The notes: a model not told the origin generated them from the letters alone. Positions 1 to 6,484 are shown, numbered from the stretch's first letter. The stretch is DNA of 19,425 nt from CAZGAH01 sp964523295 (GCA_964523295.1 CAZGAH010000082.1:1-19425); one strand, 5' to 3'. Made by a program: numbers and translations.

Positions 1-360
1 GTCGATAGCCGTTCGCCAACCCAGGTGGAAGGTGGAGCTATGGTGACGGTTACAGCTGTCGGCCTTACCGTCCCAAGATAGGGTATCGTGTGTTGAGATT
101 TTTCGGCTGAAATTTCGCTTGTTTTTCGATAGAATTCTCCCTAATGCAGCAGGGGTTACTGCCCGCTACTCCTTGCAAGTCCTGGCTATGTGATTGTGCG
201 ACAGCTCTCTCTCACACATCGTCCCATGACAACCAAAAAAGCCCCAAAAAAGCCATCAATGTTCCCGCATTCGCCGATGACGTCCGGGCTGTGATTGCAC
301 TTGTCGGTCTCAGGGTGTAAGAGCTGGCTGTGTTATATCATTATCCGGGGAGGATATGTC
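1..360. other. leader region without a confident gene
   Basis: No gene is supported here. On the + strand, frame 1 is open from the left edge to a TAG at 79-81 and could be the last 26 codons of an upstream gene, but the stretch is too short to identify. The rest (about 82-350) is relatively AT-rich with A-runs around 235-260 and no clear stem-loop followed by a T-run. It probably carries the promoter of the following YkgJ-family gene, but I see no convincing -35/-10 pair. Confidence 0.4.
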
Positions 361-813
361 ATGCGCGTATCGCGCGATTCTGAGGCCTTTCATTGCCAGC
401 GTTGCGGTCATTGCTGCTACGGTAGAGGCGGGATTGTCCTTGGCGCCGACGACAGAGCCAGACTGGCTGATCATTTGGGCATTACGCAGGAGGCCTTGCT
501 TACGGCTTACGCGGAATGGCTTGCCGGCAAGCTGGTCCTGAGCGTCAGGGAGAACGGCTATTGTGTTTTTTTCGACAACGGTTGCTCCGTCCATTCGGTC
601 AAGCCCAGGGTTTGTAAGGCCTGGCCTTTTTTTCGTGGTAATATGATCGATGAAACGAGTTGGCGCATGGCTCAGGACTCCTGCCCGGGAATCAATCCCG
701 ACTGTGGGCACGAAGCTTTTGTCCGACAGGGGCGTACGCTGCTCGTGGCCGAGGGGCTGCTGGAAACGACGGCCGAGGGTCCTGAGGCACTACGGCTCGA
801 TGTTGACGGATAG
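361..813 (+). CDS. YkgJ-family cysteine-cluster protein
   Basis: Protein of 150 aa of the YkgJ family (zinc- or iron-chelating CxxCxxCC proteins of unknown biochemical role). The N-terminal cluster C12-x2-C15-x2-C18-C19 is clear (HCQRCGHCC), and downstream cysteines in the segments NGCSVH and RVCKAWPF complete the usual set of metal ligands. No signal peptide or membrane segment is visible, so it is expected to be cytoplasmic. An in-frame TTG at 295 exists, but ATG 361 is chosen because GGGGAGGA lies just upstream and the conserved cluster starts close to this Met. The next gene begins 11 nt after the stop, so it is likely co-transcribed with the J-domain gene. Family assignment is firm; function is not known. 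Confidence 0.85.
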   Translation: MRVSRDSEAFHCQRCGHCCYGRGGIVLGADDRARLADHLGITQEALLTAYAEWLAGKLVLSVRENGYCVFFDNGCSVHSVKPRVCKAWPFFRGNMIDETSWRMAQDSCPGINPDCGHEAFVRQGRTLLVAEGLLETTAEGPEALRLDVDG

Positions 814-824
814 AGGACGCGCAC

Positions 825-1619
825 ATGAATGTGGACGAGGGCTATCGTATCCTGAGGATATCCAAGGGAGCCGGTCTGGAGGAAATCAAGAAGGCCTACC
901 GCACGCTCGCCTTCCAGTTCCACCCCGACCTCAACCACGACGACCCCCATGCAGGGCGGATGTTCCAGCGCATCAACGAGGCCTATGTCCTGCTCAAAGA
1001 CCATCTAAGCGCGCACCCTGAAGCGGGCGCAGCTGCCGGCCAGAAAGACGCCGGTCCGTCACCAGGTGCATCACCGCCACCACCGCCACCACCGCCACCA
1101 CCCGGCCCTGAACAATTTCGGCAGCAACACCCGCAAGGGAAGCCTTCATCCCAGCGTAAGCACGGCGCACGCAAGGCAAACCCAGAGGAAATCCTGCGCG
1201 ACATCCTCAAAGATCCCTTTGCCCGCCAGGTCTTCGAAGACATCTACAACCAGATACGCCAAAGCGGCGGAAAGGCCCCGCTCAAAGTGCAGATGCCGCC
1301 CAAACGCCGCCGCCTGCATTTCGAGTGGGGAGATAAACGCTTCAACCTCGACCTGACCGGAGGACTTTGGAAAGGCCTCAAACTATGGATGCGCAGCTGG
1401 ATGGATGAAGACCGGACCTTGCACCTGCCCTCGACGGTACTCCTGCCCGGCAGCCGCGTCAGACTTCAGGTGCAGCAGGGATGGTCAGGCAAGACGATCG
1501 CCGTGGACGTTTCCGTTCCACCGGACTACGTCCCCGGCCGCCCATTGCGACTCAAGGGCCTGGGCCGAAAATTCGGCCCTTGGACAGGGGATCTTCTGGT
1601 ACGGTTGCTGGTGCGCTGA
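825..1619 (+). CDS. J-domain (DnaJ-like) co-chaperone with polyproline linker
   Basis: Protein of 264 aa. Residues 3-65 form a J domain with the HPD tripeptide (33-35) that stimulates DnaK ATPase, preceded by the basic helix EEIKKAYRTLA. A low-complexity Ser/Pro linker follows, with about ten consecutive prolines around residue 90. The last ~60 residues (VPPDYVPGRPLRLKGLG ... GDLLVRL) match the terminal beta segment of the DnaJ C-terminal substrate-binding domain. The Gly/Phe region and the CxxCxGxG zinc modules are absent, so this is a type II/III-like partial DnaJ rather than DnaJ itself. Its client is unknown. ATG 825 is preceded by GAGGACGC and sits 11 nt after the YkgJ-family stop, suggesting one transcript. 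Confidence 0.85.
   Translation: MNVDEGYRILRISKGAGLEEIKKAYRTLAFQFHPDLNHDDPHAGRMFQRINEAYVLLKDHLSAHPEAGAAAGQKDAGPSPGASPPPPPPPPPPGPEQFRQQHPQGKPSSQRKHGARKANPEEILRDILKDPFARQVFEDIYNQIRQSGGKAPLKVQMPPKRRRLHFEWGDKRFNLDLTGGLWKGLKLWMRSWMDEDRTLHLPSTVLLPGSRVRLQVQQGWSGKTIAVDVSVPPDYVPGRPLRLKGLGRKFGPWTGDLLVRLLVR
1074..1100 (+). repeat. three 9-bp tandem repeats coding polyproline
   Basis: Three exact CCGCCACCA units inside the J-domain gene, each encoding three prolines. The in-frame 9-nt period lets the polyproline linker change length by replication slippage without breaking the frame. Confidence 0.8.
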
Positions 1620-1634
1620 ACGGCAAAATAACAC

Positions 1635-1663
1635 TTGCAAACCAAAAGAAAAGGGGATAAAAA
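1635..1663 (+). promoter_or_regulatory. candidate sigma70 promoter for tRNA-Met
   Basis: TTGCAA (1635-1640), 17-bp spacer, TAAAAA (1658-1663), in an AT-rich stretch after the J-domain stop. It would give a 5' leader of roughly 40 nt before the tRNA. The -10 is imperfect, and the tRNA could instead be read from the upstream transcript. Confidence 0.35.
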
Positions 1664-1705
1664 AATCATCTTCGATGTCGGCGACCTGAAAGGCCGCGCA
1701 ACTAT

Positions 1706-1782
1706 GGCGAGGTAGCTCAGTCGGTCAGAGCATGCGGCTCATATCCGCAGTGTCGGGGGTTCAAGTCCCTCCCTCGCTACCA
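1706..1782 (+). tRNA. tRNA-Met (anticodon CAT, elongator)
   Basis: A full cloverleaf can be drawn. The acceptor GGCGAGG pairs with CCTCGCT (first pair G-U). The D stem is GCTC/GAGC. The anticodon stem TGCGG/CCGCA closes loop CTCATAT with anticodon CAT. The T arm is GGGGG-TTCAAGT-CCCTC, followed by discriminator A and an encoded CCA (1780-1782). The anticodon stem lacks the three G-C pairs of the initiator tRNA, so this is the elongator form; a lysidine-modified tRNA-Ile2 also carries CAT but has a different body. The gene is the apparent target of the integration scar that follows. Confidence 0.93.
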
Positions 1783-1835
1783 AAGAACAGTTCAGGGAAG
1801 TCCAAAACGGTCTTAACACCCTGAAAAAATACAGA

Positions 1836-1870
1836 AGCCGGACAGGCGATAGTCCGGCTTTGTTTGTTTT
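1836..1870 (+). terminator. intrinsic terminator after tRNA-Met
   Basis: Perfect 8-bp stem AGCCGGAC/GTCCGGCT (1836-1843 and 1852-1859), 8-nt loop, followed by TTGTTTGTTTT. It lies 54 nt after the tRNA CCA end. Confidence 0.8.
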
Positions 1871-1893
1871 GATCCATTAACATCCAGGCCATA

Positions 1894-1988
1894 TGTGAGT
1901 CGATTGTGAGTATGACGGGCTCAACTCACATGGGGCTGTGAGTAGAGCGAAAACCCGCACCATGTCTACCCTGAGAGGCCTACTCACA
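1894..1988 (+). repeat. five TGTGAGT heptamers in front of the integrase
   Basis: Direct copies of TGTGAGT at 1894-1900, 1905-1911 and 1937-1943, and inverted copies (ACTCACA) at 1924-1930 and 1982-1988. The first two starts are 11 bp apart, about one helical turn. The last copy touches the integrase start codon. Position between a tRNA and an integrase start, spacing and mixed orientation suit arm-type integrase or excisionase sites, or an autoregulatory operator. The role is inferred. Confidence 0.5.
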
Positions 1989-2250
1989 TGCTGACGTATG
2001 CCGCAGTCAAAAGCGCAAAGCCGGGGAAATTCATTGTCAGGTTGGCCGACTCGGAAGGCTTGGCCCTGAAGGTCACGCCCGCAGGTGAAAAGCCGTTGCG
2101 CTTTCGATATCACCGTGGCGCTGGGCCTGGGCTCTTACCCGTCCATCTCCCTGAAGGAAGCACGTCAACGACGCGACGAAGCCCGGCGTCTGCTGGCGCA
2201 AGGCATCGACCCGGCCAAGGCACTTGGAGAGCAGCAGGCCCAAACCAGGG
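1988..2250 (+). pseudogene. decayed P4-type tyrosine integrase, N-terminal arm domain only
   Basis: From ATG 1988 the frame encodes the start of the DUF4102 arm-DNA-binding domain of P4-type integrases (LTYAAVKSAKPGK ... LADSEGLALKVTPAGEKPLRFRY). Around 2105-2125 homology moves to the +1 frame, which continues with ALGLGSYPSISLKEAR and ends with LLAQGIDPAKAL. The family normally has several more residues between the RFRY and LGSYP blocks, so a small deletion plus frameshift is likely. The core-binding and catalytic domains (R..HxxR..Y) are absent, so the protein cannot recombine. Its position 200 bp after tRNA-Met, pointing away from the tRNA, is the classic left end of an integrated island; the right end was not found in this window. 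Confidence 0.75.
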
Positions 2251-2267
2251 AGCGCCTTGTGGCGCCC

Positions 2268-2432
2268 GCTCTCTCCACAAGCGCGCTGGCCTGCTTTATT
2301 GATTCCCTGGCCTTTTCCATCGCCATACGCAACGGCGACGCGTACCAGAAGAACTTTGGCGTGCTCTACACAAGGCCGATCCATGACGCGGTCATGCCCG
2401 GCCCCGTCTATGACACAGGCTGGAACGCTTGA
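2268..2432 (+). pseudogene. HipA-family kinase fragment fused to the integrase remnant
   Basis: In the same frame as the second half of the integrase remnant, the translation changes to IRNGDAYQKNFGVLY followed by PGPVYD. This matches the catalytic-loop and metal-binding region of HipA-type Ser/Thr kinases (typical form: RNGDAHLKNFxxLY ... LAPxYD). The histidine usual in NGDAH is Tyr here, and the rest of the kinase on both sides is missing, ending at TGA 2430-2432. It is a relic, probably from a hipBA module once carried by the island. Recognition rests on about 30 residues, so confidence is moderate. Confidence 0.55.
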
Positions 2433-2620
2433 ACGGGCTGCCCGGGCAGGCACACGGCGTCGCCTGTCTCAAGCCTCATTCATCCAGTCATAGACGCCGC
2501 TTGTATTCAACGACTTTTTCTGATCGCCGCCTCTACGGCCTCCGCCGGTATCATTTCAACAGCAAGACCGGTGACACAGGGATCCCTTCCTCCGGCTTTT
2601 TCCACTCCAGCTTGTCATAC
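2433..2620. other. unassigned stretch inside the island scar
   Basis: No gene supported. Open frames exist on the + strand (through 2845) but encode nothing recognisable and lie opposite the IS110 remnant. On the - strand, the region past the IS110 stop contains only short interrupted frames. It is probably scrambled island DNA left by deletions. Confidence 0.4.
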
Positions 2621-2827
2621 TTACTTACCGCTCCGACAAGTGAACATGCTCACTACAAGCCAGATGGTCTGGTCCAGGCTCTCGACTATCCGCAAATGCT
2701 GGCTGAGCAAAACGCGGTGATGTCGCGTTACCCGCCCACGGAGCGATTCTACCAAATCACATCCCGAACAGCGGATTCGCGGGTGAGCAAGCCCGGCAAG
2801 TTTCACCGGGTCGCCTTCGCCGTCAAT

Positions 2828-2930
2828 AGCGCAGTTTCGCTTTGAAACAAGGCTCTGCCCTGAAACAATGTCCCATTGTTTCAGGGAACTGCATAAGAGC
2901 ATCTAAACTTTTTCAAAGTTAAGATGCTCT
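2828..2930 (-). mobile_element. 103-bp MITE-like palindromic element inserted in the IS110 transposase
   Basis: Flanked by a 3-bp direct repeat AAT (2825-2827 and 2931-2933). Its ends form imperfect terminal inverted repeats: 2828-2847 against the complement of 2911-2930, 15 of 20 identical, both ending in CTTTGAAA. Inside are a perfect 13-bp hairpin with a 3-nt loop (2858-2886) and a second hairpin with 16-nt arms and one mismatch (2896-2930) whose outer arm is the right terminal repeat. There is no coding capacity. The clean restoration of the host frame on excision defines the borders. The size, terminal repeats and 3-bp duplication suggest a miniature element moved in trans by a DDE transposase (some IS5 subgroups make 3-bp duplications); the parent is not in the window. 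Confidence 0.65.
2858..2886. repeat. perfect 13-bp inverted repeat
   Basis: CCCTGAAACAATG, loop TCC, CATTGTTTCAGGG. It forms the central hairpin of the 103-bp element. No T-run follows on either strand, so it is not a typical terminator. Confidence 0.8.
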
Positions 2931-3464
2931 AATGACCTGAAGCATTGTGCGACCACTCAGTCCCAGTATGTCGGAGATGACAGAAGCAAGCTTCAAGTTG
3001 GCATCCTCCAAGACCCGCTGCAGCCGCTGCGTGTGCTGCACGATTTCACGACGCAACTGCTTTCGAGTACGTGTCAGGTCGCGCAGTTCCTGAATAGGCT
3101 GAGGCGGAACAAAGCTTGGCCGGATCAGGCCGTGAGCCAGCAGGTCCGAGATCCAAGCCGCGTCACTGACATCGCTCTTTCGTCCCGGGACATTACAGAT
3201 GTGCGCCGCGTTGGCCAAAACGAGTTCGAAGCTCGACTCAAGTACATGCCAAACCGGCTTCCAATAAATGCCGGCGGCCTCCATAGCCACGTGTTCGCAT
3301 TCATTGGCGCTCAACCATTCGGACAATGCAAGCAGGCCCGAGGTCATGGCGGAGAAAGAACGGATGTCATGGAATGGCTTGCCGTCCTGAATAGTTCGCA
3401 AACATGCCACGATTACGTCTTTATGCACATCAAGCCCAGCGCATCGAGGATACAGAACGTCCAT

Positions 3465-3836
3465 GGCGATCTCCTTCAGCTCCCGGCATAGGGCCAGCGT
3501 TCTCGAACTCTACCAGACGCGCTCCTGGCCTGAAACGAAGATCATGGCAGCAATAAAGGGTGCTCGCATGGCCCAGGGTCAGACTTAGAAACGGGCTCTT
3601 CCGCACCAAGGAAAAACCGACCTCCGGGCCGGGGGCATAAGAAGAAGATAACCACGTTTCAAGGATTAGGGTGCCCCCCCGGTCATGGAGACCTAGAACA
3701 AAATCGTCGTGCAGGACGTCAGGCCGGACTGGACAGACGAAGTCGCGCAGTGGTAGGTACGTTTCGCCGGCAGCCGCACGTAGCGTCGCCGAGCACTCTT
3801 TTTTATCGCAGCATCGCCCCCCCCGGGAGGAGCGCC
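3465..3836. other. IS110 flank and degenerate sequence
   Basis: No intact gene. 3465 to roughly 3560 is probably the upstream end of the IS110 element. Around 3684-3753 a + strand frame reads NKIVVQDVRPDWTDEVAQW between two in-frame stop codons, which looks like a decayed protein segment of unknown origin. Long C-runs occur at 3674-3680 and 3817-3824. The end of the stretch carries the GGGAGGAG ribosome-binding site of the next gene. Confidence 0.4.
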
Positions 3837-4124
3837 ATGAAAACCATGATCAGAGCCCTTCTGTTCGCCCTTGTGACAGCGCTCGTGGCCACGGCTGCGT
3901 TTGCGCTGGACTGCACTGTCCAACCGGTCATCAAAAAGAACAGACATGTCAGCACGACCGTGCTCGACGCCAAAGACAAGTATTGCGCCGAGGTGGACAT
4001 CCGCAAGGGCTGGTACCGGGTACGCATCGAGGGTCGCAAAGCCCAGACCTTCGGCAGCAACTATTCGTACGAGGACGTGCTGCAGTACGCCTGCGACTAC
4101 TGTAAAAAACGCCCCCGCGACTAG
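3837..4124 (+). CDS. small secreted four-cysteine protein, unknown function
   Basis: Protein of 95 aa. Residues 1-23 form a signal peptide (MKTMIR followed by a hydrophobic Leu/Ala/Val core and cleavage site AFA). The mature part of about 70 aa is basic and holds four cysteines (ALDC, KYC, YAC, YCK), enough for two disulfides, so a periplasmic location is expected. ATG 3837 is chosen over upstream in-frame codons because GGGAGGAG precedes it at good spacing and the signal peptide begins there. I do not recognise the family. The stop lies 22 bp from the convergent queF stop, with no obvious terminator between them. Confidence 0.65.
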   Translation: MKTMIRALLFALVTALVATAAFALDCTVQPVIKKNRHVSTTVLDAKDKYCAEVDIRKGWYRVRIEGRKAQTFGSNYSYEDVLQYACDYCKKRPRD

Positions 4125-4146
4125 TCCGGCCCGCCTTTGCCCCGGC

Positions 4147-4548
4147 TCAGTCGTCGTTGGTCCGGATCCGGCCCTCCACGCAGGTGGTGACGAACCCGCC
4201 GCGGACGTTGTATTCGGTGGTGACCTCGATGCACTCCGTACACAGGAGCTGGCGCAAATCGTCGTAAATCCGGCGCGTGACCCCCTCCTGGTACAGACCG
4301 ACATTGCGGAAGCTGACGATATAGTATTTCAGGCTTTTCAATTCCACGCACTTTCCACCGGTCGGGTAATACAGGATACGCAGGCGCCCGAAGTCGGGGA
4401 GCCCGGAAAACGGACACACGGCCGAGAGTTCCGGCGTCTCGATGCAGATGCGCTGCCGCGGGCTGTCGAAGGCAAAGGCCTCGAGAAAGTCGCTGCGGAT
4501 CGCTTCCTCTCCGCGATGATCGAAGATACGGCCCGAGGCTTCAGGCAT
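4147..4548 (-). CDS. queF: NADPH-dependent 7-cyano-7-deazaguanine reductase QueF
   Basis: Protein of 133 aa, the length of the short (YkvM, type I) QueF class. QueF reduces the nitrile preQ0 to the amine preQ1, the last free-base step of queuosine synthesis, in the cytoplasm. The catalytic Cys is C45 in AVCPFSGLPDFG, with the conserved Asp at D52. The family signature E-(L/S)-K-S-(L/F)-K is present as ELKSLK at 69-74. ATG 4548 overlaps the queC stop by 8 nt, and an upstream in-frame extension only reads the queC region in the wrong frame. It is the last gene of the queD-E-C-F unit. Confidence 0.95.
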   Translation of the reverse strand: MPEASGRIFDHRGEEAIRSDFLEAFAFDSPRQRICIETPELSAVCPFSGLPDFGRLRILYYPTGGKCVELKSLKYYIVSFRNVGLYQEGVTRRIYDDLRQLLCTECIEVTTEYNVRGGFVTTCVEGRIRTNDD

Positions 4549-5209
4549 GACGGGTCTCCTTGTATTTTTCCCAGCCACGCGCGCGTAGCCGGCAGGCCGG
4601 ACAGGCGTTGCATCCGCCGCCCCATTCGTGCGGCGTGCGCAGGCCGTTGTAGCAGGTATGCGATTCGCGCAGGACCAGATCGAGCACCCCTTCCGCCTCG
4701 GCCAGGGCAAAGGTCTGCGCCTTGTCGATATCCATCAGCGGCGTCTCGATGCGGATATCGACCTCGGAGCCCATGTTCAGCGCCAGGGCCATGGCATCAA
4801 TGAAATCCCGCCGGCAGTCGGGATAGCCGCTGAAGTCGGTCTGACACATGCCGCCCACCAGCACGCCGGCGTCGACATGCTGCGCAAAGGCGTGCGCCAG
4901 CGTCAGAAACAGGGCATTGCGGTTGGGCACGTACGCGGCCGGCAGATGTGACTGGCGACCGTGCGGTGCGGACACGTCGCCCTGGTCCAGCAGCGCGGAA
5001 TCGACGATGTGCGCGTAATTGGGAATATCCAGGCGCGTCAGCGGCACGTTCAGCAGGGCCGCTATCTTTTCCGCCTGAATGATCTCGATGTGATGCCGCT
5101 GCCCGTAATCAAAGACAATCGCCTGACAGTCGTAGCGGTTTCTGGCCCAGCCCAGGCAGGTGGTGGAGTCCTGCCCGCCGGAAAAGAGAATCACGGCGCG
5201 CTCGTTCAT
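4541..5209 (-). CDS. queC: 7-cyano-7-deazaguanine synthase QueC
   Basis: Protein of 222 aa. QueC converts 7-carboxy-7-deazaguanine to preQ0 using ATP and ammonia. The PP-loop ATP-binding motif SGGQDS is at residues 10-15. The C-terminal zinc site is complete: C186, C200, C203 and C206 (HTCYNG ... GGGCNACPAC). The conserved block PNRNALFLTLA lies mid-protein. ATG 5209 overlaps the queE stop as ATGA, indicating translational coupling. The same frame stays open upstream to about 5713, but that part is queE read out of frame. Confidence 0.95.
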   Translation of the reverse strand: MNERAVILFSGGQDSTTCLGWARNRYDCQAIVFDYGQRHHIEIIQAEKIAALLNVPLTRLDIPNYAHIVDSALLDQGDVSAPHGRQSHLPAAYVPNRNALFLTLAHAFAQHVDAGVLVGGMCQTDFSGYPDCRRDFIDAMALALNMGSEVDIRIETPLMDIDKAQTFALAEAEGVLDLVLRESHTCYNGLRTPHEWGGGCNACPACRLRARGWEKYKETRHA

Positions 5210-5802
5210 GGGATATTCGCCAGTTTGTGGATTTGCAGGGACAGCTCCCAGTCGCGGTCCGGGAAGTCGCGCCGCGCCTGCTCGAGCAGCGCCAGGGCCG
5301 GGAGCAGGGCAAAACCTTCGGCCGTGTGTACCGGAGAGAGAAACCAGCGCCTGGCTGTGAAGTCCGCAGCCACGCGCGCTATCCACTCCGGCGCGCTGTC
5401 CGGTCCAACGACCAACCGGATTTCGTCGACAGTCTGCGGCCGGTACCCAGGCTTCGGCGAACAGGCGATCCAGTCGAACACGGTCCGGTCCACGCGCCCC
5501 GTGCCGTTGGTCTCCAGCGCCAGACTTCGGCCGAACTCTTTGCGTAAGGCCAGGGCCAGCATGTTGCAGTTTTGCAGCGTGGGTTCGCCGCCGGTGATGA
5601 TGCACCAGTCGCCCGTGCGCCGCAAGCGCGACGCCGCGGCGACAATCTGCTCCAGCGTGGCCGTGCGTTCCGGCAAACCGCGCGTATCGCACCAGGCACA
5701 GGACAGATTGCACCCGGCCAGGCGGACGAACACGGCGGACTGGCCGACCTTGGCGCCCTCGCCCTGGCGGGAGCGGAAGATTTCATGGATGCGGTAGACC
5801 AT
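5206..5802 (-). CDS. queE: 7-carboxy-7-deazaguanine synthase QueE (radical SAM)
   Basis: Protein of 198 aa. QueE is the radical-SAM enzyme that contracts 6-carboxy-tetrahydropterin to 7-carboxy-7-deazaguanine. The [4Fe-4S] motif is C31-x3-C35-x2-C38 (CNLSCAWCD), and the glycine-rich SAM-binding block is IITGGEPTLQN. ATG 5802 is chosen because MVYRIHEIFRSRQGEG aligns with the usual family N-terminus, although its ribosome-binding site is weak. In-frame ATGs at 5877 and 5865 would add about 20-25 proline-rich residues and overlap queD, so the start is the uncertain part. It ends in an ATGA overlap with queC. Confidence 0.92.
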   Translation of the reverse strand: MVYRIHEIFRSRQGEGAKVGQSAVFVRLAGCNLSCAWCDTRGLPERTATLEQIVAAASRLRRTGDWCIITGGEPTLQNCNMLALALRKEFGRSLALETNGTGRVDRTVFDWIACSPKPGYRPQTVDEIRLVVGPDSAPEWIARVAADFTARRWFLSPVHTAEGFALLPALALLEQARRDFPDRDWELSLQIHKLANIP

Positions 5803-5845
5803 GCGACCGGGCTGCCCGGCCGGGTCCGGTCCGGGCAAGCCCGCT

Positions 5846-6190
5846 TCAACACTCCGCGGTTTCATAGGAGGCGACATTGCCTTCGCTTTCCTGCACGACG
5901 CAACGATAACAGGTCGCCACAGCGTCTACTATCCACCTGGCCAGGTTTTCCGCCGTGGGGGGCACGTCCAGTACGTCGTTGAGATGCCGATGGTCAAAGC
6001 GCTCGCGGACCAGGGTCTGCACCGCGGCAAAGTCTTCGACCATGCCCCAGGCGTTGAGCGTCTCCGAACGACAGTGGACGGTAATCTTCCAGTTATGCCC
6101 GTGCGACCGGCGACAGGGACTGTCGTAGGGGAGATGGTCGAGGCAGTGGGATGCCGAAATTTCGAACGTGGTAGCGACTTCGTAGGGCAC
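5846..6190 (-). CDS. queD: 6-carboxy-5,6,7,8-tetrahydropterin synthase QueD
   Basis: Protein of 114 aa of the QueD/PTPS family. It converts 7,8-dihydroneopterin triphosphate to 6-carboxy-tetrahydropterin, the first committed step toward preQ0. Zinc ligands are H15, H30 and H32 (SHGHNW), and the catalytic Cys is C26 in CRRSHGH. The later blocks FDHRHLND, PTAENLARW and QESEGN are all typical. The start is GTG 6190: GGAGGAACGCC precedes it and the protein begins there in the family. An ATG 27 codons upstream would add unrelated residues. It is the first gene of the queD-E-C-F unit, with a candidate promoter about 80 bp upstream. queF and queC are adjacent, while a GTP cyclohydrolase (folE) is not in the window. 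Confidence 0.93.
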   Translation of the reverse strand: MPYEVATTFEISASHCLDHLPYDSPCRRSHGHNWKITVHCRSETLNAWGMVEDFAAVQTLVRERFDHRHLNDVLDVPPTAENLARWIVDAVATCYRCVVQESEGNVASYETAEC

Positions 6191-6266
6191 GGCGTTCCTC
6201 CGGGGCGCATTCCGCACTATCGCCGCAGAGACCAAGGCCGATGAAGGCGGAAACGACGCCAGACGC

Positions 6267-6296
6267 CGCATACACCGACTTCCCGCACGGCGTCAA
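6267..6296 (-). promoter_or_regulatory. candidate sigma70 promoter of the que operon
   Basis: On the - strand: TTGACG (6296-6291), 18-bp spacer, TATGCG (6272-6267), giving a leader of about 70 nt before the queD GTG start. I saw no preQ1 riboswitch fold in that leader, though I could only inspect it by eye. Confidence 0.45.
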
Positions 6297-6326
6297 ATCG
6301 CTGCGGCGCCTGAAGCCGCGCGACAA

Positions 6327-6356
6327 GCGATGACCCGGGGCGATGACCCGGGGCGA
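6327..6356. repeat. 13-bp tandem repeat in the queD-rlpA intergenic region
   Basis: GCGATGACCCGGG occurs twice in tandem (6327-6339, 6340-6352), followed by the first four bases of a third unit. It lies upstream of the que promoter and between the divergent queD and rlpA-like genes, so it could be an operator or just a slippage product. Confidence 0.6.
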
Positions 6357-6484
6357 GAAAACGACGCACTGCCCTTGGCCTGAATTTTTTCCGGAACAGA
6401 AAAAAATGCTTCCCGACATTTGAGATTTTTTCTGGAAAAGGGTACGTCTCAGCAGCTCTGCAACCCCAGCACCCGGGAGGATTT

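Larger units (their letters stand above)
2621..3464 (-). pseudogene. IS110-family transposase, interrupted and 3'-truncated
   Basis: ATG 3464 follows AAGGAGATCGCC. The first 178 codons encode the DEDD N-terminal domain (GLDVHKD, then HVAMEAAGIYWKPVW, then GRKSDVSDAAWISDLL). The frame runs into an inserted palindromic element at 2828-2930 and stops there (RAS-stop). Beyond it the same protein resumes: excising the element plus one AAT repeat joins MLQVI directly to DGEGDPVKLAGLAHPRIR in frame, a typical IS110 continuation, and runs to TAA at 2621. Even the restored product (about 245 aa) lacks the C-terminal serine-containing domain of full-length family members (usually 330-400 aa). The element is dead twice over: insertion plus C-terminal deletion. 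Confidence 0.85.

Noticed and set aside
1706..1782. tRNA-Ile2 (lysidine, CAT) or initiator tRNA
   Set aside because: The body GGCGAGG...TGCGG-CTCATAT-CCGCA is that of elongator tRNA-Met and lacks the initiator's G-C triplet in the anticodon stem.
2429..2845. + strand open frame of 138 codons
   Set aside because: It lies antisense to the IS110 C-terminal part (2621-2824) and runs into the palindromic element; its product resembles nothing I know.
2858..2930. Two strong hairpins as transcription terminators
   Set aside because: No T-run follows either stem on either strand, and the terminal repeats plus 3-bp duplication explain them better as parts of an inserted element.
5803..5877. Upstream start of queE at 5877
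   Set aside because: It would add about 25 proline-rich residues not typical of QueE and overlap queD; the family N-terminus begins at 5802, though the weak ribosome-binding site leaves some doubt.
6191..6266. preQ1 riboswitch in the que leader
   Set aside because: No short GC stem-loop followed by an A-rich tail close to the ribosome-binding site was visible; the leader is GC-rich throughout.
6420..6448. TTGAGA-17-TACGTC as promoter of the rlpA-like gene
   Set aside because: The -10 hexamer matches consensus at only two of six positions.
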